Below are positions 27,958 through 36,688 of a stretch of DNA of 64,000 bases, in pieces. The DNA comes from Streptomyces malaysiensis subsp. samsunensis (lineage in GTDB: Bacteria > Actinomycetota > Actinomycetes > Streptomycetales > Streptomycetaceae). Under the pieces are notes generated by a model. That model searched no databases. It saw only the letters and a program-made list of their open reading frames with translations, and was not told the DNA's origin. Where the stretch lies: assembly GCF_024519315.1 (NCBI RefSeq), contig NZ_JANIIC010000010.1:124001-188000 (forward strand), in the 5' to 3' direction. Every line of letters begins with the position of its first letter. The first letter of the stretch is position 1. The translations under genes and the position numbers were made by a program.

Positions 27958-28386
27958 ATGAACACCACTGACCGCAGCTTGGACTGGTTGTTGGAGAACC
28001 TGCTGGAGAAGACCCCGGGCTCGCGCCACGCCCTGGTGCTCTCACGGGACGGGCTCAAGCTGTGCCTCTCCTCCGGGTTGTCCGTGGACCAGGCCGATCA
28101 GCTGGCGGCCATCGCGTCGGGCATCCAGAGCCTCGCCCATGGCGCGTCCATCGAGTTCGGCGACGGCAGCGGCGGCGTACGGCAGTCGATGACGGAGTTC
28201 CACGGGGGAATTCTGTTCATCGTCGAGGCCGGCGAAGGCGCCCACCTCGCCGTGGTGGCCCATGACGATGCCGATGTCGGCGTCATCGGCCACAACATGA
28301 ACGAACTGGTCGAGCAGATCGGGGACCATCTGCGCGCCGCTCCGCGGGTGGCCGCGGGCGGCAGCGGCGGCGGGACGAAAGCATGA
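27958..28386 (+). CDS. cvnB: Conservon roadblock/LC7 protein CvnB
   Basis: The 142-residue roadblock/LC7-fold protein resembles MglB-type regulators. In conservons it binds the small GTPase CvnD and may act as its activating partner. The family core is clear: LDWLLENLLEKTPGSRHALV, SVDQADQLAAIASGIQSLA, and GILFIVEAGEGAHLAVVA. ATG 27958 follows a good AGAAGGA; a GTG at 27940 overlapping cvnA's stop is less likely. It overlaps cvnC by four bases (ATGA). Confidence 0.93.
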   Translation: MNTTDRSLDWLLENLLEKTPGSRHALVLSRDGLKLCLSSGLSVDQADQLAAIASGIQSLAHGASIEFGDGSGGVRQSMTEFHGGILFIVEAGEGAHLAVVAHDDADVGVIGHNMNELVEQIGDHLRAAPRVAAGGSGGGTKA

Positions 28387-28742
28387 TCCGAGGCCCGCTG
28401 GACAAGGAGGGGCCGGACCGGCTGTACACCGTCACCGGCGGCCGCAGCCGGGCCGATGAGAGCCGGTTCGACATGGTCACGCTGATCGTGAGCGAAAGCG
28501 ACCCCACCCCCGGGATGCAGTCCGAGCACGTCAAGATCCTGCGGATGTGCCGCCGCCCCCTGTCGGTCGTGGAGATCTCCTCGTATCTGGAACTGCCCGT
28601 CAGCGTGGTCAAGATCCTGCTGTGCGATCTGCTGGACACCGGCCGGATCACCGCGCGCCATCCGCAGGTGGCCCGCCTCGGCGGTCGGCTGCCCGGGCCC
28701 GAAACCCTGAAGAAGGTGCTCGTTGCACTCCAGAATCTCTGA
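28383..28742 (+). CDS. cvnC: Conservon DUF742 protein CvnC
   Basis: The 119-residue DUF742 protein is a winged-helix-like fold always found between CvnB and CvnD. Its characteristic segments are present: RLYTVTGGRS, PEHVKIL-like SEHVKILRMC, and LSVVEISSYLELPVSVVKIL, followed by ITARHP. Its biochemical role in conservons is not settled; it is usually drawn as part of the membrane-associated complex. The start overlaps cvnB's stop (ATGA), and its 3' end overlaps the proposed cvnD start by 20 bases. Confidence 0.93.
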   Translation: MIRGPLDKEGPDRLYTVTGGRSRADESRFDMVTLIVSESDPTPGMQSEHVKILRMCRRPLSVVEISSYLELPVSVVKILLCDLLDTGRITARHPQVARLGGRLPGPETLKKVLVALQNL

Positions 28743-29364
28743 ACGCACCGTCAGCACGGTTCTCCACGGCACCGAACAGTCCCCGCTGCGGGAGAGCGCG
28801 AGCAACGGTCTCAAGATCGCGATCGTCGGCGGGTTCGGCGTCGGCAAGACGACGATGGTGAAGTCCGTCAGCGAGATCCGCCCGCTCAGCACCGAGGAGA
28901 CGATGACGCAGGCGGGCGTCGGCATCGACGACTCCTCGTTCGTCCGCAACAAGACCACCACCACGGTGGCCTTCGACTTCGGGCGGATCAGCCTGGACGA
29001 GCAGATGGTGCTCTATCTGTTCGGCGCCCCGGGCCAGGAGCGGTTCTGGTTCCTGTGGGACCGGCTCTTCTCCGGCACCCTGGGCGCGGTGGTCCTGGTG
29101 GACACCAACCGGCTGTCCGACTCCTGGTACGCGCTGGACCGGCTGGAGCACCACGGCACACCGTTCATCGTGGCCCGCAACAACTTCACCGAGCCGCGGC
29201 ACACGCTGGAGGAGGTGCGGGAATCGCTCGACCTCCCGCCCGATGTGCCGATGATCGACTGCGACGCCCGCAAGCGCGACTCCAGCAAGGCCGTACTGGT
29301 CGCGCTCGCCCGCTACCTCTACTCCCTGTCCACCAACGGCGCCGCCGGGGAGAGCACCGCGTGA
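28723..29364 (+). CDS. cvnD: Conservon small GTPase CvnD
   Basis: The 213-residue Ras-like GTPase has a clear P-loop (GGFGVGKTT at about residue 36), a switch II DxxG-equivalent region (LFGAPGQERF), and VARNNF in place of the usual NKxD. Conservon GTPases share this odd base-recognition motif. The most likely start is TTG 28723, which has AGAAGG at a spacing of six bases. The product begins inside cvnC. Its stop overlaps cvnE (GTGA). Confidence 0.92.
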   Translation: MHSRISERTVSTVLHGTEQSPLRESASNGLKIAIVGGFGVGKTTMVKSVSEIRPLSTEETMTQAGVGIDDSSFVRNKTTTTVAFDFGRISLDEQMVLYLFGAPGQERFWFLWDRLFSGTLGAVVLVDTNRLSDSWYALDRLEHHGTPFIVARNNFTEPRHTLEEVRESLDLPPDVPMIDCDARKRDSSKAVLVALARYLYSLSTNGAAGESTA

Positions 29365-30635
29365 CCACCCCTGACCTCACCTCCCCGTCCGGGCCCGTCT
29401 TTCCGTCGGCCCCGGCGCCGCCCGACGGGGTGGTGCCCGCCGGGTCGGTGCCACTGGACTACCAGCGGTTCCGGGACGAACCGCTGGAGTTCTACCGGGA
29501 GCTGCGCCGGGAGCACGGCCCGGTGGTGCCCATCCTGCTGGACGGGAAGATCCCGGTCTGGATGGTGCTCGGCTATCGCGAGGTGGTCCGGGTGACCACC
29601 GACCCCAACCGCTTCGCCCGCGACTCCCGCCGCTGGCACTCCTGGCATCTGGTGCCGCCCGACTGGGAGTTGACGACCTTCGTCGGCTACCGCCCGACCG
29701 GGCTCTTCAGCGAGGGCGCCGACCACCAGCGGCGGTCCGAGGCCATCTGCGACGGTCTGGCCTCGGTGGACCAGTTCGAGCTGCGCGCCCAGTGCGAGCG
29801 CGTCGCCGACCAGCTGATCGACACCTTCGCGGGCAGCGGCCGCGCCGATCTGGTGGCCGAGTACGCCGGCCAGATCCCGCTGCGGGTGGTGACCCGGCTG
29901 TACGGCCTGGACGACGCCGAATCCGCCGCCCTCCAGGACGATTCGCTCCACCTCACCGGGTCCGAGGCCCCCGTCGCCCTCCAGAGGATGCAGACCCGCA
30001 TGGAGGCGCTGATCGAGCGCGTCCGGGAGAACCCCGACCAGGTCAGCGTCGCCGCCCATCTGGTGTCCCATCCGGCCGGGCTCACCGACGACGAGATCAT
30101 CAACGATCTGCTCGGCTCCATCTACGCCGTCCAGCAGCCCACCAGCGACCTGATCGGCAACGCCCTCCGGCTCATGCTGACGGACGAACGGTTCGCCATC
30201 ACCCTCTCCGGCGGCCGCCGCAGCGTCGGCCAGGCGCTCAACGAGGTGCTGTGGGAGGACACCCCGGTCCCGTTCTGGATCGGCCGCTGGGCCGCCGAGG
30301 ACACCATGCTCGGCGGACAGCGCATCAGAAAGGGGGACTGCCTGATGCTGGGCCTCGCCGCGGCCAACGCCGACCCCGACGTCCGCCCGGACTTCCACTC
30401 CGGCGCCGGCGGCAACCAGGCCCATATGGCCTTCAGCCACGGCAAACACGGCTGCCCCCCGGCCGCCCGCGAAATCGCCGAGGTCATCGCCACCGCCGCC
30501 ATCGAGGTCCTCCTCGACCGCCTCCCGGACGTCACCCTCTCCGTCCCCCCGGCCGACCTCGACTGGCGAGTCACCCTGGTGATGCGCGGGGTGGCCGCCC
30601 TCCCGGTCCAATTCACCCCGGCCCATCTGCACTGA
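29361..30635 (+). CDS. cvnE: Conservon cytochrome P450 without the ExxR arginine (CYP157-like)
   Basis: The 424-residue P450 starts at a GTG that overlaps the GTPase stop. The heme-binding loop is FSHGKHGCPPA with Cys365, close to the consensus. In the K-helix, where nearly all P450s have ExxR, the sequence is E295-V-L-W298. This is the known peculiarity of the CYP157 family, several members of which lie in Streptomyces conservons. The I-helix is also unusual (GSIYAVQQPTSDL), lacking the common acid-Thr pair of monooxygenases. Its oxygenase activity is therefore uncertain; it may be a signalling or ligand-binding subunit. Confidence 0.9.
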   Translation: MTTPDLTSPSGPVFPSAPAPPDGVVPAGSVPLDYQRFRDEPLEFYRELRREHGPVVPILLDGKIPVWMVLGYREVVRVTTDPNRFARDSRRWHSWHLVPPDWELTTFVGYRPTGLFSEGADHQRRSEAICDGLASVDQFELRAQCERVADQLIDTFAGSGRADLVAEYAGQIPLRVVTRLYGLDDAESAALQDDSLHLTGSEAPVALQRMQTRMEALIERVRENPDQVSVAAHLVSHPAGLTDDEIINDLLGSIYAVQQPTSDLIGNALRLMLTDERFAITLSGGRRSVGQALNEVLWEDTPVPFWIGRWAAEDTMLGGQRIRKGDCLMLGLAAANADPDVRPDFHSGAGGNQAHMAFSHGKHGCPPAAREIAEVIATAAIEVLLDRLPDVTLSVPPADLDWRVTLVMRGVAALPVQFTPAHLH

Positions 30636-30779
30636 CCCTTCGTCCCGGCCTTGTCCCCCGGCGGTGCGTTGCCACCGCTGGGAGACGAAAAGGGCACCGG
30701 ATTTCCCATATGGCGCGGGCGAGGGCGTAGCGTGGAAGCCACATTCGCCCGATATCTGATGGTGAGTTGGGGGCCGGGA

Positions 30780-30819
30780 CCATGGGCTGTGAGGACGAGC
30801 GGGGGCTCGGGGACCGGAT
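30780..30819 (+). repeat. 40-bp sequence shared with 38875-38914 (copy 1)
   Basis: This stretch, from CC-ATG through the first 12 codons of the XRE gene, is identical to 38875-38914. Identity stops sharply on both sides. Confidence 0.9.
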
Positions 30820-31996
30820 CGCTCGGTTCCGGGTCCGGCGCAAGCTCACCCAGGAGCGGCTCGCCGAACGGGCGGAGCTGTCCGTGGACGTGGTGCGCAA
30901 ACTGGAACAGGGGCAGCGGCAGACGGCGCGGCTCTCGACGATCAACGCCCTCGCCCGCGCACTCGATGTGGAACCGTCCGTACTGATCGGTCAGCCGACC
31001 ACTTTCGAGGCCCGCCAGGAGGGCGACTCGCCGTCCGTGCTCGCGCTGCGGCAGGCCATCTCCCCACTGACCGAACTCCTCGGAGAGGACGCCGACCCCG
31101 AGGCTCCGCCCACCGTCGGCGCGCTGCGCGCCGCGTTACGTTCCACCGAACGCATCCGCCGCGAGGGCCGGATGGCCGAAATCGGCGTCCTGCTGCCTCA
31201 ACTCATCCGGGACGCCAGGACGGCGGCCCGTGCCCACGGCGGCGCCGATTCCGCCGCGGCTCATGCGGTGCTGGCCGAGGCGTATCAGGTGGCGGCCACC
31301 ACGCTGGCCGCACTGGGCAAGGAGGATGCCGGTTTCACGGCGCTGGAGCGCTCCATGGAGGCCGCCAGGCGGTCGGACGATCCGCACCTCGAGACCATGG
31401 GCGTCTCCACGTTGTCGTGGATCCTCACCAAGCAGGGCCGGCTGGAGGACGCCGAGCGCGTCGCCCTGACCGCCGCCGAGCGGACCGAGCCAGGATTCCG
31501 GTCCCGGCCCATCGATCTGTCCCTGTGGGGAATCCTGCTGCTGCGTGCGGCGACCGCGGCCGTGCGACGCGGCAAGCACGACACCGTGGACGAACTGCTC
31601 AACATGGCGACGGCCGCCGCCTCCCGCATCGGGGAGGACCGTCTCGACTACGCCACACCGTTCGGCCCGACCAACGTCGGTGTCGCCAAGGTCAATTTCC
31701 TGGTGGAGATGGAGCGCGGCGCAAAGGCGCTGACCGCGGCCCGGACCGTCCCCGAACTCCACCGGCTTCCGCCGACTTGGCGCGCCCGGTTCCATGTCGA
31801 TCGCGCCCTGGCCTGTGTGGACCTCGGCAAGGACGACAGCGCCATTCGCGCTCTCCTGGTCGCGGAGGGCGACGCACCGGAGTGGATGCGCTACCACGGA
31901 ACGGCCCGGCGGGTGGTTGCGGAACTGCGGGGTCGTGAGCGCCGCCGCACCTCCCCCGTGACCGAATTGGCCGACCGGCTCAACCTGGACGGGTAG
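30782..31996 (+). CDS. XRE-family regulator with helical-repeat C-terminal domain
   Basis: The 404-residue protein has an N-terminal Cro/C1-type HTH at about residues 10-62 (LTQERLAERAELSVDVVRKL). A long all-helical, TPR-like region (about 85-395) follows. Streptomyces has many such regulators next to anti-sigma-type ATPases and small DUF397-like proteins, an arrangement like that of WhiJ/BldB systems. The ATPase gene 104 bp downstream fits this pattern. ATG 30782 is the proposed start. The first 12 codons are also found as an isolated 40-bp copy 8 kb downstream. Confidence 0.85.
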   Translation: MGCEDERGLGDRIARFRVRRKLTQERLAERAELSVDVVRKLEQGQRQTARLSTINALARALDVEPSVLIGQPTTFEARQEGDSPSVLALRQAISPLTELLGEDADPEAPPTVGALRAALRSTERIRREGRMAEIGVLLPQLIRDARTAARAHGGADSAAAHAVLAEAYQVAATTLAALGKEDAGFTALERSMEAARRSDDPHLETMGVSTLSWILTKQGRLEDAERVALTAAERTEPGFRSRPIDLSLWGILLLRAATAAVRRGKHDTVDELLNMATAAASRIGEDRLDYATPFGPTNVGVAKVNFLVEMERGAKALTAARTVPELHRLPPTWRARFHVDRALACVDLGKDDSAIRALLVAEGDAPEWMRYHGTARRVVAELRGRERRRTSPVTELADRLNLDG

Positions 31997-32100
31997 GACA
32001 CGGCGTCCCACCCCCGCGTCAATGTAGTACGTACGGTAACTGTCCGGTCGCTCTCAGCGGTCATAGCGTGCGCTCACGTTCACGAACCGCGAGGTCCGCC

Positions 32101-32517
32101 ATGATTGTGACCACCACCCGCTCCTCCGGGCACCCCGGCTACACCGAGACCCTGCCGTGCACGGCCCAGAGCGCCGCCACGGCTCGTCGTCTCGTCCGTA
32201 CTGCGCTGGCGGTCTGGGGCATAGAGCACTGCGTCGACGCCGCCACCCTCATCGTCTCGGAGCTGGTGGCCAACGCGGTGGACCACACCGACACCCGCGT
32301 CATCCGCGTTACCGTCACCCGTCCCGCGCCTGGCTTGGTCCGCGTCGCCGTGGTGGACAAGTGCCGCACACTGCCGGTGCCGCGCACCGCCGGAGCCGAC
32401 GACGAGCGCGGTCGGGGCCTGGCCGTGGTGGAGGAGTGCGCCTGGCGATGGGGGATCGATCGGCTGCCCTGGGGGAAGCGGGTGTGGGGCGAGTTGCGAT
32501 GTGGGATCGACGGGTGA
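32101..32517 (+). CDS. Anti-sigma-type GHKL ATPase (RsbW-like)
   Basis: The 138-residue single-domain ATPase of the SpoIIAB/RsbW type has the N-box LIVSELVANAVDH and the glycine box ERGRGLAVVEECA. In Streptomyces such proteins often pair with an XRE regulator, as here. They may bind a sigma factor or act as partner of the regulator. The start at ATG 32101 gives the normal family length. No DUF397 protein is recognisable next door. Two small proteins follow instead. Confidence 0.82.
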   Translation: MIVTTTRSSGHPGYTETLPCTAQSAATARRLVRTALAVWGIEHCVDAATLIVSELVANAVDHTDTRVIRVTVTRPAPGLVRVAVVDKCRTLPVPRTAGADDERGRGLAVVEECAWRWGIDRLPWGKRVWGELRCGIDG

Positions 32518-32572
32518 GGCCCATGGGACCGGGGCCGGGTAGGCCGCCAATGACACCGAGGGGAGCGTGTGA

Positions 32573-32848
32573 ATGAACCGATCCCGATCCGTTGGGGCAG
32601 AGACGTGGCAGGTCGGGCCTGTCCCGGGCCGTGGTCTGCGCCACGCGCGGGATGGCCACCTGGAACTGCCGCTTCAGGCCGTCCGCTCCGGGCAGCACGT
32701 CGCCCTTGCCTCGCTGGTGTTGACGGTCGCCGAGGCGGAGCAACTGCACGCGGCTCTGTGTTACGCGCTGGGTGCTTGGGCCCCTCCTACGGACGCACCA
32801 GAGTGCCGTGAACCGGTCCGCTACCCCGGAGGCCGACAGCGGTACTGA
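32573..32848 (+). CDS. Small hypothetical protein
   Basis: The 91-residue protein is not recognised. ATG 32573 has GAGGGGAG about seven bases upstream. The middle reads as one amphipathic helix-rich stretch (LTVAEAEQLHAALCYALGAW), of the sort seen in small accessory proteins of XRE/ATPase loci. Its third-base GC is high, which supports coding. It probably belongs to the same transcript as the ATPase. Confidence 0.5.
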   Translation: MNRSRSVGAETWQVGPVPGRGLRHARDGHLELPLQAVRSGQHVALASLVLTVAEAEQLHAALCYALGAWAPPTDAPECREPVRYPGGRQRY

Positions 32849-32914
32849 GGCCCGGCCCAGCCGTCGTTCGCGGGCACTCCCATCGGCCACGCGCCGGTCA
32901 AGGGGGCGGGGCGC

Positions 32915-33130
32915 GTGGACTGGATCGACGAGTACACCGACCGTTTTGGCGCCCTGCCCGCTGTGTGGTTCGCCGACGCTTCCGGCAAGATCGACACGGA
33001 GATCCTCAGCGGGTACGAACGCACCGGGACCGTGGTCGCCAATTGGGACTGTTCGCCGGTGCCGAGCGGTGGCGATGGCGACGACGAGGTTGCGACACCG
33101 ACGCGGACCGCGACCGCGCGACGGTCATGA
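32915..33130 (+). CDS. Small hypothetical protein preceding the kinase-like gene
   Basis: The 71-residue protein starts at GTG 32915. It reads DWIDEYTDRFGALPAVWF and RTGTVVANWD, a pattern I associate with short proteins next to degenerate kinases in Streptomyces, without known function. Its stop overlaps the next start (ATGA), so the two are probably translationally coupled. Confidence 0.5.
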   Translation: MDWIDEYTDRFGALPAVWFADASGKIDTEILSGYERTGTVVANWDCSPVPSGGDGDDEVATPTRTATARRS

Positions 33131-33828
33131 CCACGTCGGCAACAGGGCCTCGGCGGACCCAATCCGCCAGGGCCCTGCCCGCACCTCGGCTACTGAGCCA
33201 GGTGAGCGTCGGCGACGCCGCGGCGGTGGGCCTCGGGCCGTACATGAATGCCGTAGCCGGGAACTGCCCGTATCTGACTCCGGCGACGCGGACCGGGCAG
33301 ACCCGGTGGATGCGCTACCAGCCGGCTCCGGGCAGCGATTTGGAGACCATTGCCTCCAAAGTCCAGCCCACCAACACGCTGGTCACCGAGGACGGAACGG
33401 CAATGCTGATCGACTATGCGCTGGCGTGCGGTCCTGTGACTGCCGGTCGGCCCGATCTGGAGACCGACCGCGTGCCGTACCGTGGGGCTCTCACCCACAC
33501 CACGGCTCCGGAAATCGCCCAAGCCGTGCTGGACACCTCCGAGTCCGAGCACATCCCCGTCGTGGCGGCATCCGATGTATGGGCACTGGGCGCGTCGCTG
33601 TTCTGGTGCTGGACCGGGCAGCGGCCCGTGCCCTATCACGAGCCGAACGGTTCGAGAGAGGGAAAGCTGCGGGATATCGCCGAGGGACTTACACGTGATC
33701 TCGCCTTGGCGCGACCGTGGCCTTTCCCGGCATTCGAAGAGGCCCTGATGGCCTGTCTGCATCCGGATCCGGATAAGCGTCCCACATCCGGCGAACTGAC
33801 AGCCCTCCTCGCCGGAATGGCCCCGTGA
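33127..33828 (+). CDS. Kinase-like protein lacking the N-lobe and catalytic Asp
   Basis: Residues about 77-230 of this 233-residue protein are a protein-kinase C-lobe. VQPTNTLVTEDG is the end of the catalytic loop, MLIDYALA stands at DFG, TAPEIA at APE, ASDVWALGASLFW is helix F, and HPDPDKRPT ends the domain. The part of the catalytic loop with His-Gly-Asp is absent: ASK directly precedes VQPTNT. No glycine loop or conserved Lys lies in the preceding 75 residues. Either this is a pseudokinase or, more likely, an internal deletion removed the N-lobe. Overlaps on both sides (ATGA at 33127, GTGA at 33825) are intact. Confidence 0.7.
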   Translation: MTTSATGPRRTQSARALPAPRLLSQVSVGDAAAVGLGPYMNAVAGNCPYLTPATRTGQTRWMRYQPAPGSDLETIASKVQPTNTLVTEDGTAMLIDYALACGPVTAGRPDLETDRVPYRGALTHTTAPEIAQAVLDTSESEHIPVVAASDVWALGASLFWCWTGQRPVPYHEPNGSREGKLRDIAEGLTRDLALARPWPFPAFEEALMACLHPDPDKRPTSGELTALLAGMAP

Positions 33829-34295
33829 AGGCGCGGCGTGCCACGAGGGCCGACGCACGAGAGCTCGTACGGCTGCGCCATGTCATGTTCACCAGCCTGG
33901 GGCCGACGCCCTCGGACGACAGGTGGATGCGAAGGTGCCTGGGTGCCTTCGCTGAGCGGCTGGCGCATGATCCGTCGTTCGCGGCGTTCGTGATCGGTGT
34001 CCCCGGCTCTGGCCCACTGCTGTCCTGTGCCGTTGGCGAATACACAAGACGACCCCCCAGCCCTCGATCCACCGCCGCCAACGTAGGACACGTGCACTCC
34101 GTGATCACCAACCCCGCGCACCGGCGCAACGGCCACGGGCGGGCCTGCCTGATCGCCCTCTTGCAGTGGCTCGCCGAACACGACTGCTCACACGTACAGC
34201 TCCGTGCCTCGGCCGAAGGGCACGCGCTGTACGAACAGCTCGGCTTCAACACCGTGGACGACGCCCACATGGTGTGGATGCCGCCGACAGTGTGA
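33825..34295 (+). CDS. GNAT-family N-acetyltransferase
   Basis: The 156-residue protein has the GNAT fold. VHSVITNPAHRRNGHGRACL is beta-4 plus the acetyl-CoA loop (R/QxxGxG/A-type RRNGHG), and HALYEQLGF is the C-terminal motif. Its N-terminus (RRATRADARELVRLR) is typical. The substrate is unknown. It starts at a GTG overlapping the kinase-like gene's stop and ends the run of genes from the XRE regulator. A convergent hairpin follows. Confidence 0.83.
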   Translation: MKARRATRADARELVRLRHVMFTSLGPTPSDDRWMRRCLGAFAERLAHDPSFAAFVIGVPGSGPLLSCAVGEYTRRPPSPRSTAANVGHVHSVITNPAHRRNGHGRACLIALLQWLAEHDCSHVQLRASAEGHALYEQLGFNTVDDAHMVWMPPTV

Positions 34296-34303
34296 GATTG
34301 GGC

Positions 34304-34349
34304 GGGGGCAGAGGGCGGTCATCGAGTGGAGCTCGGCCCCCCTGCCCCC
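34304..34349. terminator. Hairpin between convergent GNAT and response-regulator genes
   Basis: GGGGGCAGAGGGC (34304-34316) pairs imperfectly with GCCCCCCTGCCCCC (34336-34349). The outer 8 bp (GGGGGCAG/CTGCCCCC) is perfect. Confidence 0.6.
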
Positions 34350-34361
34350 TCGAACGACCGG

Positions 34362-35039
34362 TCATTCCTCCGCGTCGCGGACCAGGAGTGCGATCTGTAC
34401 CCGGTTTTCGACGGCCAGCTTGGCGAACAGGTTGCCGGTGTGTGCCTTGACGGTCGCGATGCTGATGTGCAGCCGCTGGGCGATCTCCGGGTTGCCCAGT
34501 CCGTCCGCGATGGCGCGGGCGGTTTGGAGTTCTCGTTCGGTCAGTGCGGACAGCTGCTGCCGGGCGGCTTCGCGGGATGAGTCGCGGGCGTGGGAGGACC
34601 GCGGGCTGGTGGCTGCGGCGATCACTCGTGCCGTGGCCGCTGGTGACAGCACGGGGTTGCCGTCCGCGACGGTCCGTACCGCGTCGAGGATGTGCGGCGG
34701 TGGGGTGTCCTTGAGGACGAACCCGAGTGCTCCGGCGTGCAGTGCGCCGAGCACCAGATCGTCGGAGTCGAATGTGGTCAGCATGAGCACCCGCGGCGGC
34801 GCCGGTCGGGCGAGGAGTTCCCGGGTCGTGCTGAGACCGTCGCGGCCGGGCATCCGTACGTCCATCAGCACGACGTCCGGCCGGTGCTCGTTCACCACGG
34901 TGATCGCGGCGTCCCCGTCGGCCGCCTCCGCGACGACGCTCAGGTCCGGCTCGCCGTCGATGACGAGCCGCAGCGCCATGCGCACCAGCTGTTCGTCGTC
35001 GACGATGACGATACGTACCGGGTCCCGACGGCTGTCCAC
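34362..35039 (-). CDS. NarL/FixJ-type response regulator
   Basis: The 225-residue protein has a receiver domain at about 9-125 with the acidic pocket VDDE, phosphoacceptor Asp in VVLMDVRMPG, the Thr in MLTTFD and Lys in LKDTPPP. A LuxR-type HTH lies at about 160-220 (LTERELQTARAIADGLGNPEIA). It starts at GTG 35039, directly after the sensor kinase stop codon with no gap, so the two genes are coupled. Targets are unknown; autoregulation is common in this family. Confidence 0.94.
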   Translation of the reverse strand: MDSRRDPVRIVIVDDEQLVRMALRLVIDGEPDLSVVAEAADGDAAITVVNEHRPDVVLMDVRMPGRDGLSTTRELLARPAPPRVLMLTTFDSDDLVLGALHAGALGFVLKDTPPPHILDAVRTVADGNPVLSPAATARVIAAATSPRSSHARDSSREAARQQLSALTERELQTARAIADGLGNPEIAQRLHISIATVKAHTGNLFAKLAVENRVQIALLVRDAEE

Positions 35040-36218
35040 TCATGTTCTCTTTTCGTGCGTGGGGTTCGGCCAGGGTAGTCGTGCGGTGAGGAGGTATCCG
35101 CCGTCGGGTGTGGGGTGGTGGTCGAGTTCTCCGCCGGCGAGGTTGATTCGTTCGGTGAGGCCGAGCAGACCGAATCCCGAGGCCGGTGGCTGTGCGGTTG
35201 GTGTGGTGGCCGCGGAGTTGCGGACGCTGACACCGAGTGTGTCGCCCGCCGTGCCTTCGAGGGTGATGTGTACGTGTGCGCCCGGGGCGTGTTTGACGGC
35301 GTTGGTCAGTCCTTCCTGGACGATCCGGTAGCAGGTTCGTCCCACGACATCGGATGGTGTTCCCGTCACGGTGGTGGTGAGCGTGACGTCCAGTCCGGAG
35401 GCGCGGGCGTCGTCGACCAGTCCGGGGATGCGGTCGAGGGAGGGTTGTGGTGGTTCCGGGCGGCCCGGGTCGGCTCGGAGTACCCCGAGGACATCCCGTA
35501 GTTCTTCCAGGGCTTGGTGGGAGCCGTCGGCGATGCCGCGGATCAGCACGCGGGTCTCCTCGGCGGTGAGGTTGCCGCGGTGGTCCAGCACTCCGGCCTG
35601 CATGGCGACCAGGGAGATCCGGTGCGCGAGTACGTCGTGCATCTCGCGGGCGATCCGGTTGCGTTCCAGGGCCCGTGCCTGCGCCGCTCGTGCGGTCTGT
35701 TCCCGTTCCGCGCTCTCCGCCCGCTCTCGCAAGGACCGCACTTCGACCCGTCGCGCGCCGATGGCCATGCCCGCGGCCACCGCGATGCCCGCGATCAGCA
35801 CCGAGAAAGAGAGCTGGAGCCACAACGAGCTGGGCGGGCTCTGGATCGAGTAGAACGCGGAGAACTGTGACGCGGTCACGAAGGCCAGCCCGACGGCCCC
35901 GATCTCTACCGGACGGCGACGAGTGGAGATCGAGCCCAGCGCCAGAAGCGCGGCGCCGGTGGCGAGTGCCGACGCGGTCGAGGCGATCGCGACCGTCATG
36001 GCGACAGTGAGCGGGAACCGCCGCCGCCACAGAAGCACCACCAGGCAGCCGAGAGCGACCAGCGGATCACCGATGAGGAACCACGAGCCGGTTTCGGCCG
36101 ACTGCCCCCGTAGCAGCACACCGGTGGAGAGCCAGATCGGGATGCCCACCGCCGCGGCCGCCGTCAGCCGCCAGGTCTGCTGCCACCACCCGAGCCGTGG
36201 CGCGACGTCAGTGTTCAC
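35040..36218 (-). CDS. Two-component sensor histidine kinase (HisKA_3 type)
   Basis: The 392-residue kinase starts at GTG 36218. Several membrane segments lie in residues about 20-165, and no large external domain is seen. The dimerisation domain carries the phosphoacceptor His in RNRIAREMHDVLAH. The GHKL ATPase has a YRIVQEGLTNAVKHAPG N-box and FGLLGLTERI. This is the usual partner of NarL-type regulators, matching the adjacent response-regulator gene. The signal is unknown; membrane stress or a lipophilic ligand would fit the topology. ATG codons further upstream would add an unlikely Arg/Pro-rich leader. Confidence 0.92.
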   Translation of the reverse strand: MNTDVAPRLGWWQQTWRLTAAAAVGIPIWLSTGVLLRGQSAETGSWFLIGDPLVALGCLVVLLWRRRFPLTVAMTVAIASTASALATGAALLALGSISTRRRPVEIGAVGLAFVTASQFSAFYSIQSPPSSLWLQLSFSVLIAGIAVAAGMAIGARRVEVRSLRERAESAEREQTARAAQARALERNRIAREMHDVLAHRISLVAMQAGVLDHRGNLTAEETRVLIRGIADGSHQALEELRDVLGVLRADPGRPEPPQPSLDRIPGLVDDARASGLDVTLTTTVTGTPSDVVGRTCYRIVQEGLTNAVKHAPGAHVHITLEGTAGDTLGVSVRNSAATTPTAQPPASGFGLLGLTERINLAGGELDHHPTPDGGYLLTARLPWPNPTHEKRT

Positions 36219-36407
36219 CTGGTCATTATCGCGACACCGTGCGGCCGGCGAGTCGGACCGAGGGCTGATGCGCCCTAGACCAGAGTCGAAGCACCGCCTC
36301 GCCCGCGGTCGAGGTCGGTTCTGGCCGCCGGGCCGATGTGCCGGCCGCGCCGTCGGGACAGGCTCGGTCATGTGCTGAGACAACCGGATACGAGACGGAG
36401 AAGCGCG

Positions 36408-36653
36408 ATGCGCGAGGGTGGCTTAGCGGCGCTCGAGGCGGTCGGGATGGTGATCACGGCCCTGGCCGGCCAAGCGGTGATCCACGGTCTGCTCGACCGG
36501 GACTCCGAGCCGCTTTGGGGCATCTTCAACGGGGTTCCGGGCGGCCTTGCCGGCCAGCTGGTCCTCCTCGGATTCATCGGGCTCGTCGCCATGGTGTCCG
36601 GTGGCTGGGCACACACCCGCCGGGGACCGACCGGACACCGACCGGGCCGGTGA
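36408..36653 (+). CDS. Small two-helix membrane protein
   Basis: The 81-residue protein has two membrane segments (about residues 10-27 and 43-63) separated by a short loop (DRDSEPLWGIFNGVPGG). ATG 36408 follows GACGGAGAAG. Family not recognised. It is divergent from the sensor kinase and may share its promoter region. Confidence 0.6.
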   Translation: MREGGLAALEAVGMVITALAGQAVIHGLLDRDSEPLWGIFNGVPGGLAGQLVLLGFIGLVAMVSGGWAHTRRGPTGHRPGR

Positions 36654-36688
36654 TTCCGGGGGAATCCGCGGCCGGGAAACGGCCTGAC

